A DNA stretch of 64,000 nucleotides from Lentisphaerota bacterium (GTDB lineage Bacteria; Verrucomicrobiota; Lentisphaeria; Victivallales; Victivallaceae): the NCBI GenBank assembly GCA_015061575.1, contig SUWF01000010.1:16261-80260 (forward strand). Reading direction: 5' to 3'. This document shows positions 52,178-60,196 of this stretch, in pieces. The first letter of the stretch is position 1; each line of letters starts with the position of its first letter. Made by a program: the position numbers and the translations under genes. The notes under the pieces are model-generated. The model had not been told where the DNA came from, made no database searches, and saw only the letters and a program-made list of their open reading frames with translations.

Positions 52178-54019
52178 ATGGCCAAAGTCGTTACAACTCC
52201 ATTGTCTGAAAAATGTTCCGGAGAAACTGCCGAAGCAGGTCTGCTCCGTAAAATTACCCGTTTTGCGGTACTGGCGGCCATATTTATTGCCCCTTTGAAG
52301 CTGGGAACCATGCTGCTGCCGGGCGTGCCGCAGAGTTTTTCCGGCGGAGTGATGAGTTTATTGGTCAACAGTATGCCGCCATCATACTTTGCCTGGTTGA
52401 GCGGCGGTTTGCTGCTGCTGACGGTGCTCAGTTACGAGTGGCCGCAGAATTTGACCTGGCAAAAAAATTCCGGCAAGCTGCTGCTTTTGTGGCTGCTGCT
52501 GCCGCTGGCGGCTTTGATCGGTTTTATTGATGCTGATACCTGGGAAAGTCCGGTGACGGAACTGGAGTATATTCTTGGACTGTCTTCGTTTGCGCTGACT
52601 GTGGCAATCGTGATGAGCGCCGCCGGAAGCGCAATGCGTGAACAGTTGATCAATGTGCTGACTGCCGGAACGTTGCTGACTGCGGTATGGGGTGTGCATC
52701 AATATTTTTGGGGATTTGATGACCTGCGCGAATTCATTGAGCTTCAGGAAAAGGTTTACAATATAAAGATATCGCCGGATCTCAAGGCCCGGGCTTTTGA
52801 CGTAAGAACTTACGCCACATTTACTTTTGCCAGTGCGCTGGCGGGGATGTTTTGTTTGAGCGGAGCGCTGACGGTGCTGCGGATGAGATCGTGGGGGAAA
52901 AACTTTGAACCGGCGGCACTTTCGCAAAAGCTTTTCGGCGCAATAGCGTTTCTGCTTTGCGCCGGGGTGTTTTTGACGACCAAAGGGCGGAGTGCTTTTC
53001 TGGCAGTAGTAGTGTCGGGTGGAGTCAGTGCGCTGCTGCTGATAAAAAACAAAAAACTCAAGCTGGCGGTTTTACTGCTGGCGGCGGCGGTGATCGTTGC
53101 CGGGGCAGTCTATATTGATCGGGCCGGACGGGGGTTCGGCTCCATGTCTGAGCGGGTTGGCTACCTTAAAAGCAGTTGGGAAATGCTTTGCCATAACCCG
53201 TTGACTGGAGACGGTTGGGGCGATTTTACTTTTCATCATGCTCAAAATAAGAGCTTCGGCAATAACGAATTAGCTAAAGATCCGCACAACTTTATTGCGG
53301 CGTTTGCCTCGCAATGCGGGCTGGCTGGTTTGCTGATAAGTGCAGCTTTGATGCTTGCTCCGCTGTATTGGGGCATGAAGCGATTGCTCCGGAAAAGAGA
53401 TGGTATGAGCTGGGCGATGTTCTTCTCGCTGGGGGCGTTCAGTTTGCATGCACTTATGGATTTGGACTGGCAGGTGCCGGCTTTGATGATGTGGTACTGT
53501 GTATTGATGTTTTTGATCGTGGAGCCGGAAGTTGATGCGGTTCTGGCGGCGGAGTCGGTAAATGCCGCCGGGCGGCGCACTTGCTGCCGGATCGCTGCCG
53601 GAGCGCTGGCCGTGCTTACGCTGGCGGGCGCATGGCACTGGAGCAGTGTGGACAGTTGTTTTAGCAAAATGCTTTCGGCATCCGGTCAGGAGATCGGCAG
53701 CCCCGGCAAAGCGGCATCACGTTATGAAGTCGATGCGCTGGCCGAACGGACACTGCAGCTGGCTGCTTATTCGCATTCAGTTTATATGGCCTGGGGCTAT
53801 GATGCAATGCGCAGGCAAGATCTGCTGCTGGCCGAAAAACGCTTTTTGCAGGCGCAGCAGCTGGCGCCGCGCTCCCATGCCATAGCCGAGCGGCTGGGCG
53901 AAGTTTACGGTAAACTGGGACAGGAAGAAAAATCCCGCCATTACTATTTGCAAGCAGATAAGTTATTTCCATATAAGAAAATTTTTACCGATAAATTGAA
54001 AGGTGCAGAAAATGAGTGA
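52178..54019 (+). CDS. O-antigen ligase-like (Wzy_C) membrane protein with C-terminal TPR
   Basis: A 613-residue protein with about 10-12 hydrophobic helices. The Wzy_C core includes FLTTKGRSAFLAVV and, in the large periplasmic loop, LTGDGWGDFTFHH and AKDPHNFIAAFASQCGLAG, where the conserved histidine and arginine region lies. The last 100 residues (ERTLQLAAYSHSVY onward) look like two TPR units. Members ligate or polymerise glycans (O-antigen, teichuronic-type or glycoprotein glycans) outside the membrane. The stop overlaps the next start by 8 bp. Confidence 0.82.
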   Translation: MAKVVTTPLSEKCSGETAEAGLLRKITRFAVLAAIFIAPLKLGTMLLPGVPQSFSGGVMSLLVNSMPPSYFAWLSGGLLLLTVLSYEWPQNLTWQKNSGKLLLLWLLLPLAALIGFIDADTWESPVTELEYILGLSSFALTVAIVMSAAGSAMREQLINVLTAGTLLTAVWGVHQYFWGFDDLREFIELQEKVYNIKISPDLKARAFDVRTYATFTFASALAGMFCLSGALTVLRMRSWGKNFEPAALSQKLFGAIAFLLCAGVFLTTKGRSAFLAVVVSGGVSALLLIKNKKLKLAVLLLAAAVIVAGAVYIDRAGRGFGSMSERVGYLKSSWEMLCHNPLTGDGWGDFTFHHAQNKSFGNNELAKDPHNFIAAFASQCGLAGLLISAALMLAPLYWGMKRLLRKRDGMSWAMFFSLGAFSLHALMDLDWQVPALMMWYCVLMFLIVEPEVDAVLAAESVNAAGRRTCCRIAAGALAVLTLAGAWHWSSVDSCFSKMLSASGQEIGSPGKAASRYEVDALAERTLQLAAYSHSVYMAWGYDAMRRQDLLLAEKRFLQAQQLAPRSHAIAERLGEVYGKLGQEEKSRHYYLQADKLFPYKKIFTDKLKGAENE

Positions 54020-55373
54020 ACAGCTTTATTGCGGATGGAGTAGATCCGATATTACTCCTCAGGTGCCGGTTTCACTGGCCGGTTATTTCAATGTCCGTAT
54101 CTGGAACAAAGTGCTTGACCGTTTGGAAGCACGGGTGATCGTTTTCAAACAGGGCGACCGGATCGCTGCTGTAGTCAATATGGATCTGGTAAGTGCCTGT
54201 CAGCTGCTGGTTGACCGCATATTCAAAAAAATAAGCGATATGCCGGAATTCAGCAAAGAAAATATCTTGTTTTGCGCAACTCATACCCACACCGGCCCGG
54301 AAATCAGATTTTCGCATCTGCCGGGTTCGGAGGAGTGCGGCGAACAGATCGCCGAAGCTGTGTCGCAGGCTTTGCGTGCTGCTAAAGCCGATCTGCAGCC
54401 GGTCGATGGCATGGTTTACGGTACGACCTTTGACAATCGCTTTATTTTCAACCGGCGCTATTGGATGAAGTCCGGCGGCGTGGTGACCAATCCCGGCAAA
54501 TTCAATCCGGATATTCTCCGGCCCGAAGGCACGGTGGATCCGGAGATCCCCATGTTCGGGATCAAGCGCAACGGCAAACTGGCGCTGCTTTTTGCCAATA
54601 TCGTCAACCACAGCGATACCATCGGCGGCAACGGTGTATCCGCCGACTGGCCGGGGTTTGCCCGCCGGATCATTGAATCGCAAATGCCGGAAGGCAGCAT
54701 GTTTGTGCCCGTAATAGGTACGGCCGGCAATATCAATCACTTTGATGTGGCAAGCGACCTTGATCAAACCTGCTATGCTGAAGCCGAACGCATCGGCACC
54801 GGGATCGCTGCAACCATATTGAACGCTTTGGACAGCCTCAAACCCTGCTGCGATATGCCGTTGGAATGCCGCTTTGCAGAAGTATTCTGCCCCGCCCACG
54901 AAGTGAGCGATGCCGAATACAACGAAGCCATGGCAACGATCAAAAAATATGCCGATGAACCGGATGTGAGCAATGCCGATGACCTGACCAGCGAAGACCT
55001 GGCCAAAAAACTGCCCAAGGTACTTAAATACTTTGCCCAGCAGGTGGTAATTTTGCGGGATGAACCCAAAAATGCCAACTTCCCGCTGCCGTTGATCATG
55101 CTTGGCGGCGTGGCCATTGCCGGAGTGCCGGGCGAGCCTTTTGTGGAAATCGGTTTGGAAATCCGCAAACGCATCCTGGGCGATTATCACACCCTGGTGG
55201 CCGGTCACGGCCCCACCGGACACCCCAAACTGGGCGGCGGCTACATGCCCAACGTCTGGAATTATGGCCGGGGCGGCTACGAAACGCAGGGGCGGAGCAA
55301 TCCTTTCAGTCATCAGGCTTCGGAAATGCTGCTGGCAGCGTTCCGTAAACTGGCAGCAGGAAAGGGTGAATGA
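54012..55373 (+). CDS. Ceramidase-family-like protein, copy 3 (diverged)
   Basis: A 453-residue paralogue of the genes at 46458 and 47938. It has GWSRSDITPQVPV, the zinc pair in CATHTHTGPE and a third histidine in NIVNHSDTIGG. The nucleophile motif region reads GTAGNINHFD, so neither GDV nor Ser is kept; its C-terminal part has VPGEPFVEIGLE, closer to the PGE of true ceramidases, and GYMPNVWNYGRGGYET. There is no signal peptide. The start at 54012 overlaps the previous stop, and its own TGA overlaps the tandem ATGs of mutM, so it is in a tight row. Confidence 0.78.
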   Translation: MSEQLYCGWSRSDITPQVPVSLAGYFNVRIWNKVLDRLEARVIVFKQGDRIAAVVNMDLVSACQLLVDRIFKKISDMPEFSKENILFCATHTHTGPEIRFSHLPGSEECGEQIAEAVSQALRAAKADLQPVDGMVYGTTFDNRFIFNRRYWMKSGGVVTNPGKFNPDILRPEGTVDPEIPMFGIKRNGKLALLFANIVNHSDTIGGNGVSADWPGFARRIIESQMPEGSMFVPVIGTAGNINHFDVASDLDQTCYAEAERIGTGIAATILNALDSLKPCCDMPLECRFAEVFCPAHEVSDAEYNEAMATIKKYADEPDVSNADDLTSEDLAKKLPKVLKYFAQQVVILRDEPKNANFPLPLIMLGGVAIAGVPGEPFVEIGLEIRKRILGDYHTLVAGHGPTGHPKLGGGYMPNVWNYGRGGYETQGRSNPFSHQASEMLLAAFRKLAAGKGE

Positions 55374-56197
55374 TGCCGGAACTGCCGGAAGTCGAAACTA
55401 TTGGCCGGGCGTTGAAGGAGTATCTGACCGGACGGCAAATCGTGGGCGTGGAGGTTTTTACGCCCCGTTTGCGGGAGCCGCTGGACTCGCTGAAAGATCC
55501 CCGGCTGCCGGGCAGAAAAGTGCTGGATGTAAGGCGGCGCGGCCGGTATCTGATCGTGGAATTGACCGATAACTTTGCTTTGCTTATGCACTTTGGCATG
55601 AGTGGAGTATTGAAAACGGTGCCGCTGGCTCAGGAGCGCAGCAAGCATGAGCATGTGATCTTTGATCTGGGCAGCGGAGACAGCTTGCGTTTTGAGTGTC
55701 CGCGACGCTTCAGTCTGCTGAAATTTCTGAAATTGAGCGAAGCCGGAGCTGAACCGGAGGAATTGTCCGCATTGGGCGTGGAACCGTTGAGCGATGAATT
55801 TAACGCCGGATATTTCTGCCAATGTGCGCAGAAGCGCAAACTCTCTTTGAAGGAGTTTTTGATGGATAACTCTTTCGTTACCGGGGTCGGCAATATTTAC
55901 GCTACCGAAGCATTGTTCAACACCGGTTTGTCGCCACTGCGCAAAGCTTGTGATGTGACCTTAATGGAAGCGGAAAAACTGATTGCAGAAGTAAAAAATA
56001 TCCTGCAAAGATCCATCGAAGTCGGCGGTACGACTTTTTCGGATTACCGTCAGCTGGATGGATCCACCGGCAAATATGTGCTGGAATTGAATGCTTACGG
56101 CCGCAGCGGTGAATTGTGCCGCCGCTGTGATTTGCCGCTGGAAAGCATCAAACAGGGCGGGCGCACTACCGTGTTTTGTCCGCACTGTCAGCATTAA
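55373..56197 (+). CDS. mutM: Formamidopyrimidine-DNA glycosylase
   Basis: A 274-residue base-excision repair enzyme removing 8-oxoguanine and cleaving the abasic site. The N-terminal PELPEVE gives the catalytic Pro and Glu after Met removal; MHFGMSG, the H2TH region FVTGVGNIYATEALF and the C-terminal zinc finger CRRCDLPLE / CPHC are all present. Of two adjacent ATGs, 55373 puts Pro at position 2 as required. The last 32 bp overlap the convergent GntR-type gene. Confidence 0.96.
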   Translation: MPELPEVETIGRALKEYLTGRQIVGVEVFTPRLREPLDSLKDPRLPGRKVLDVRRRGRYLIVELTDNFALLMHFGMSGVLKTVPLAQERSKHEHVIFDLGSGDSLRFECPRRFSLLKFLKLSEAGAEPEELSALGVEPLSDEFNAGYFCQCAQKRKLSLKEFLMDNSFVTGVGNIYATEALFNTGLSPLRKACDVTLMEAEKLIAEVKNILQRSIEVGGTTFSDYRQLDGSTGKYVLELNAYGRSGELCRRCDLPLESIKQGGRTTVFCPHCQH

Positions 56198-56900
56198 AGT
56201 CAACGCTATTTTCGGCGGCGGGCTGAGAGTGCAGATGCTGGAGCATCAGCAGTACTGCCGCCGAAGCTTCACCCAGCAAAAAGGCATCGGCCAATGCTTT
56301 GTGAGCTAAATTTGTACGCTTGACCGCAGCGCTGTCCATGCGGATGATTTCGCTGCTCAGTTCGTTGCGGAAAGTGAAAAAGTCCTCCAATGCCTGATTG
56401 ATTATTTCCAGCGCCTTACAGCGGGCAGGGCGCAGCAGTGCCCGGTGAAAACGCAGTTCGGCAAGGGTGAATTTTTTCAGTGATTCATCATCGCACACCG
56501 ATTCTATTTTTTCCAAATCCTCCAGAGCTTGAGCAATTTCCTGCCGATCTTGGGCGTTGGCGTTGGTCACTGCATCAGCTATGGCGCCGATTTCGAGCAA
56601 TCTGCGCAGCTCCTGCAATTCACTGAGTTTGATCAAGCCGGAGCGGGTCAGAGCGTGCATGACAGCCGCCAGCGAGCCGGATAAACACCCGGAGCGGATG
56701 CGGTATCCGGAACCCCGGCGGCTGGAAACCAGTTCCAGAGCTTTAAGATAGCTCAAGCCTTCACGCAAAACCACCCGTGATACCTGCAATTCCTGCATCA
56801 AAACATTTTCCGGCGGCAGCAAATCCCCCTCCTGCAGATGGCGGGAGCGTATATAATCAAGCAAACGTCCGACGATTTGAAAATTCAATGGCTGCTGCAT
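56166..56900 (-). CDS. GntR family regulator of the FadR/FCD type
   Basis: A 244-residue regulator. A winged HTH fills about 5-70 (LLPPENVLMQELQVSRVVLREGLSYLKALELV), and the helical FCD ligand domain follows (LRRLLEIGAIADAV, AELRFHRALLRPA, NLAHKALADAFLLG), with the metal-site histidines in ELRFHRAL and in NLAHKAL. Such proteins answer to small acids. It is divergent from an SDR and an aldo-keto reductase gene, its likely targets. CCGGAG precedes the ATG. A pair of 15-bp inverted sites lies upstream. Confidence 0.88.
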   Translation of the reverse strand: MQQPLNFQIVGRLLDYIRSRHLQEGDLLPPENVLMQELQVSRVVLREGLSYLKALELVSSRRGSGYRIRSGCLSGSLAAVMHALTRSGLIKLSELQELRRLLEIGAIADAVTNANAQDRQEIAQALEDLEKIESVCDDESLKKFTLAELRFHRALLRPARCKALEIINQALEDFFTFRNELSSEIIRMDSAAVKRTNLAHKALADAFLLGEASAAVLLMLQHLHSQPAAENSVDFNADSADKTR

Positions 56901-56915
56901 AAAACATAACTCCGG

Positions 56916-56974
56916 TTAAATTCGAGTGATAAAATAGCATGATTTATTATAAAATACAAATCAAGCGAATTTAA
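56916..56974. promoter_or_regulatory. Paired inverted 15-bp sites (candidate GntR operators)
   Basis: TTAAATTCGAGTGAT (56916-56930) and ATCAAGCGAATTTAA (56960-56974) match in 13 of 15 positions as inverted copies, 29 bp apart. They flank the likely -10 of the regulator gene (TATTTT on minus, about 56930-56936) and face the SDR operon. Confidence 0.55.
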
Positions 56975-57010
56975 AAATGAAAAATAATACTAATTTCTTT
57001 GAAAAATAAT

Positions 57011-57039
57011 TTGAAATATGCAAAAAAGGCTATTATCTT
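57011..57039 (+). promoter_or_regulatory. Possible promoter of the SDR/AKR operon
   Basis: TTGAAA, a 17-bp spacer and TATCTT, about 70 bp before the ATG. A nearby TATAAT at 57039 has no suitable -35, so the call is weak. Confidence 0.35.
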
Positions 57040-57113
57040 ATAATTAGTCCTACAACATTGCTGTTGTTTGAAGATTGCTAAAAGTTAAACAGTAAACTAT
57101 GGAGAAGTTCACA

Positions 57114-57905
57114 ATGGATGTGCTGAAAAGTTTTTCGCTGCAGGGAAAAGTCGCTTTGGTTACCGGCGGAGCCGGTTTGTATGGCCGTCAGATCGTGGAA
57201 GCGCTGGCTGAAGCCGGAGCAATAACTTTTATGGCCTCCCGCAATTTGGCCAAGCTTGAAGAATATGCTGTGGAATTGCGTGAACGCAAGCTGGATGTGA
57301 CCGCTTTGGAACTGGATCTGGCCAAGCAGGATTCGATCGATGAACTGGTCAATGAAATCGTCAAACGCACCGGCCGCTTTGATATTCTGATCAACAACGC
57401 GGTGAACCGCTGCGGCTGCCGGAGCTGGGATCTGACGATGGATGATTTTGACGAAAGTTTCCGCATGAATGCTTCAAGCTTGTTTTATCTGACCAGAAAA
57501 GTATCCAATGCCATGCGCACGGCCGGTAACGGCGGTTCGATCGTGAATATCGACAGCTACATGGGGCTGCTGGGCCCCAATCCCAGCAATTACCCCGATC
57601 CGGAAGCTATTTACAAGATGTCGCCAGCTTATTTTTACGAAAAGGGCGGCATGGTCAACTTCACCCGTTTTGCCGCCAGCGTGCTGGGGCGTGATCAGAT
57701 CCGGGTCAACGCCATCTGTCCGGGCGGATTTTATACGCCGGATATGAGCGAAGGTTTTATCAAAAACTACAACAGCAATACCATGTTGGGACGGCTGGCC
57801 AATGATACTGACCTCAAGGGGGTCATCGTCTTTCTGGCCTCGGAAGCCAGTGCATATTTGACGGCAACGGTGATCCCGGTCGATGGCGGCTATGTAGCCA
57901 AATAA
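57114..57905 (+). CDS. Short-chain dehydrogenase/reductase
   Basis: A 263-residue classical SDR, NAD(P)-dependent. The Rossmann loop VTGGAGLYGRQ begins near residue 17, the structural NNA is in LINNAVNR, the catalytic Ser in NIDSYMG, and the Tyr-x3-Lys pair in the YFYEKGG stretch. ICPGGFYTP and the C-terminal VIPVDGGY complete the pattern. An upstream ATG at 57099 is less likely, since GGAGAAG lies between it and the ATG at 57114. It lies 21 bp before an aldo-keto reductase gene. Confidence 0.9.
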   Translation: MDVLKSFSLQGKVALVTGGAGLYGRQIVEALAEAGAITFMASRNLAKLEEYAVELRERKLDVTALELDLAKQDSIDELVNEIVKRTGRFDILINNAVNRCGCRSWDLTMDDFDESFRMNASSLFYLTRKVSNAMRTAGNGGSIVNIDSYMGLLGPNPSNYPDPEAIYKMSPAYFYEKGGMVNFTRFAASVLGRDQIRVNAICPGGFYTPDMSEGFIKNYNSNTMLGRLANDTDLKGVIVFLASEASAYLTATVIPVDGGYVAK

Positions 57906-57926
57906 TTGGGGAAAGGGCAGGCAATT

Positions 57927-58814
57927 ATGGAATTTTCCAAACTCATGCTGGGAACTGTTCAGTTCGGTTTGAAGTACGGCATAAACAACACCAGCGGTCA
58001 GCCGTCGCTGGATACAGTTAAAGCAATATTGCGCACCGCCGCTGACGGCGGAATCAATGTTCTGGATACGGCCCGCAACTATGGCGAAAGCGAAGAAGTT
58101 CTGGGGATCGCTTTGACGGAAACCGGACTGGATAAACATTTCAAGATCATTTCCAAAGTCAAACTGTTCCCGGATGATATAACTCCGGAAGCGGTACCCG
58201 GCTGGATCGAAGGATCAGTGCAAAGCAGTTTGACCATGCTCAAACGGGATATGCTTGACGGGTTGCTGCTGCATAACGAAAAAGATCTGCCCTATTTGGA
58301 CAAGCTGGATGCCGCTTTGAGCAACAATTGGAGCCGGGCGGTTGGTGCCTCGCTGGACAGCATAGCCGGCAGTCCTGATAAATACACTTCGACTTTGATG
58401 ATGGCTCAGGTGCCCGGCAACATTCTTGACCGCCGGTTTTTCAAGACGGCGCAGGAGATCAAATCCCGGGGCGGGGCGGTCTTTGTCCGCAGTGTATATT
58501 TGCAGGGACTGCTGTTCAAACCGGCGGAAGATATTGCTGTAAAATTCGGCCCGGTGCTGGGCGTGCGGCAGCAGTTGGAAAATCTGTGCAGAGCTGCGGG
58601 GATAACTCCGGCGGAACTCTACTTCCGTTATCTTTTGAGTCAGGATTTTATCGACTGTGTGCTGACCGGCGTGGATTCAGTTGCCCAGCTGCAGGAAAAT
58701 ATCAAAGTAGCCGCCAAAGGCCCGTTGTCGGGCGATATGCTGGCAGAGGTGGAAAAAATCGTGCCGGAAATAGACGAAAAATATGTCCGCCCCTCCAGTT
58801 GGAGCCAGCTGTAA
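57927..58814 (+). CDS. Aldo/keto reductase
   Basis: A 295-residue NADPH-dependent TIM-barrel reductase. The catalytic tetrad is visible: Asp and Tyr in LDTARNYGESEEVLG, Lys in ISKVKLFP, and His in GLLLHNEKD. Together with the SDR upstream it may interconvert a sugar acid or polyol; the divergent FadR-type regulator supports a catabolic role. The ATG after AAAGGGCAGG is chosen. It is closed by a bidirectional terminator. Confidence 0.88.
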   Translation: MEFSKLMLGTVQFGLKYGINNTSGQPSLDTVKAILRTAADGGINVLDTARNYGESEEVLGIALTETGLDKHFKIISKVKLFPDDITPEAVPGWIEGSVQSSLTMLKRDMLDGLLLHNEKDLPYLDKLDAALSNNWSRAVGASLDSIAGSPDKYTSTLMMAQVPGNILDRRFFKTAQEIKSRGGAVFVRSVYLQGLLFKPAEDIAVKFGPVLGVRQQLENLCRAAGITPAELYFRYLLSQDFIDCVLTGVDSVAQLQENIKVAAKGPLSGDMLAEVEKIVPEIDEKYVRPSSWSQL

Positions 58815-58845
58815 ACAAATCAGCGATCCCGGAAAAGTTACATTA

Positions 58846-58893
58846 AAATGGGTTTGCTGCAAAAACGCCAAGTTTTGCAGCAGGCCCATTTTT
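58846..58893. terminator. Bidirectional terminator between the AKR and azlD genes
   Basis: AAAATGGGTTTGCTGCAAAA and TTTTGCAGCAGGCCCATTTT form a long imperfect stem with A/T tracts on both sides. Confidence 0.85.
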
Positions 58894-59212
58894 ATATCAA
58901 AAGCATGTAGCAGGCGGTTCCGGCAATGATCGATATCAGCGGATTTTTGAAGAACCAGTGCAAGAGTACTGTTACGCCGGAGGCTGCCAGTGCCGCCGGT
59001 AAATTGCTCAAGTGATTTTGCGCATAATTCAAATTGCCGTACAAACTGTAGACCACCAGCATGGCGATCACAGCCGCAGTCAGCACTTTCCCAAGATAAA
59101 GCAGCCATGCGGGGATCTTTCTCTGCCCGGAAAACAGCACAAACGGCACACTGCGCAACGCAATCACCACCACGGCCATAACGGCGATCAGCACATATTG
59201 GTGCATACTCAT
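58892..59212 (-). CDS. azlD: AzlD family branched-chain amino acid exporter subunit
   Basis: A 106-residue membrane protein with four hydrophobic helices. ALRSVPFVLF is the AzlD start motif. With AzlC it forms an exporter for branched-chain amino acids and analogues. It overlaps azlC by 4 bp (ATGA) with GGAGGG upstream. Confidence 0.88.
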   Translation of the reverse strand: MSMHQYVLIAVMAVVVIALRSVPFVLFSGQRKIPAWLLYLGKVLTAAVIAMLVVYSLYGNLNYAQNHLSNLPAALAASGVTVLLHWFFKNPLISIIAGTACYMLLI

Positions 59213-59934
59213 GATTGCCCTCCGGGTTGCGATTCAAGTTTTTTGCGGAGCAGCAGCAGTGTGCTGATGATCAAGGCCATGGCCGCCAGCAGCATCCGGT
59301 TGACCGTTCCGGGCAGGAATATGACAAAAAATATCAACGCCAGCAGGGTCGAAGCACCGCCGATCAGGCCGGGGATACGGTTGTTTTTATCGCGCAGCAG
59401 ATCGACCAGCACTACAATAAAAAGTGCGGTCATGGCAAAGTCGATCCCGGTGGTGTCGAACTTGATAAAAGCTCCGGCGGCGGCACCCAGCACCGAGCCG
59501 GTCAGCCAGTAACAGTGGTCGAACAAGCTCACCAGCAGCGAGTAATACATGCGCTTTTTGCCCCGGAATTTGGTGGAGCTTTCCAGCGCATAGGTTTCGT
59601 CGGTCAAGCTCCAGGTCAGGTAGCAGCGTATGTACCAGGGATAGTTGCGGAAGTGCCGCACCAGCGATATACCGTACATGGCGTATCTTATATTGATCAA
59701 AAGCGCCAGCAGTGCCGTCAGCAAAATGGTGTAATTTCCGGCATGGGACAATATTTCCACTGCGGCAAACTGCATACTGCCGGAAATGGTCGTAAAGCTC
59801 ATCAATGCTGCTGTGGAAGCATCGCTGTTGCGCACCTGCGCAACCAGCAGGATACCAAAAGCAATGCCCATGGAAATGTAACCCATGAGCACCGGTAAGG
59901 AGTCTGTGAATGCGATTTTACAAATTTTCTTCAT
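59209..59934 (-). CDS. azlC: AzlC family branched-chain amino acid exporter, large subunit
   Basis: A 241-residue membrane protein with about 6-7 helices. The N-terminus SLPVLMGYISMGIAFGILL, the SGSMQFAAVEIL block and LLALLINIRYAMYGISL are AzlC marks. The ATG at 59934 is chosen; in-frame TTG and GTG codons lie upstream. It is co-transcribed with azlD. Confidence 0.88.
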   Translation of the reverse strand: MKKICKIAFTDSLPVLMGYISMGIAFGILLVAQVRNSDASTAALMSFTTISGSMQFAAVEILSHAGNYTILLTALLALLINIRYAMYGISLVRHFRNYPWYIRCYLTWSLTDETYALESSTKFRGKKRMYYSLLVSLFDHCYWLTGSVLGAAAGAFIKFDTTGIDFAMTALFIVVLVDLLRDKNNRIPGLIGGASTLLALIFFVIFLPGTVNRMLLAAMALIISTLLLLRKKLESQPGGQS

Positions 59935-60061
59935 ACAGTTAATATACACCTGAAAAGCCAATTTGCCAAATCCGGATCCCCCGCAGCGGCGTCAATTGGT
60001 GTTCAAGGGCAAGAAAAATGCAAAAAAGATGTTTTTTTAGGATTTTTTTTCTTGTATTTTA

Positions 60062-60089
60062 TTGATTTACATAGTATCTTAGGTACAAT
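60062..60089 (+). promoter_or_regulatory. Promoter of the AIDA/FG-GAP gene
   Basis: TTGATT, a 16-bp spacer and TACAAT, leaving a leader of about 100 nt that holds the stem-loop at 60096. Confidence 0.45.
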
Positions 60090-60095
60090 AGCATT

Positions 60096-60131
60096 ATTGT
60101 GTTTCAGAGGGATCGATTCCCGGGAAACAAT
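60096..60131 (+). promoter_or_regulatory. Nested stem-loop in the leader of the AIDA/FG-GAP gene
   Basis: ATTGTGTTTC and GAAACAAT form an outer stem around GGGA/TCCC with a TCGAT loop. There is no T tract, so it is more likely a leader structure than a terminator. Confidence 0.45.
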
Positions 60132-60196
60132 ATGAAGTTTGATTGATAAAATAAAATTATATATAAAGTCGTTTTTTTACAAAGGAAAACAGAACT

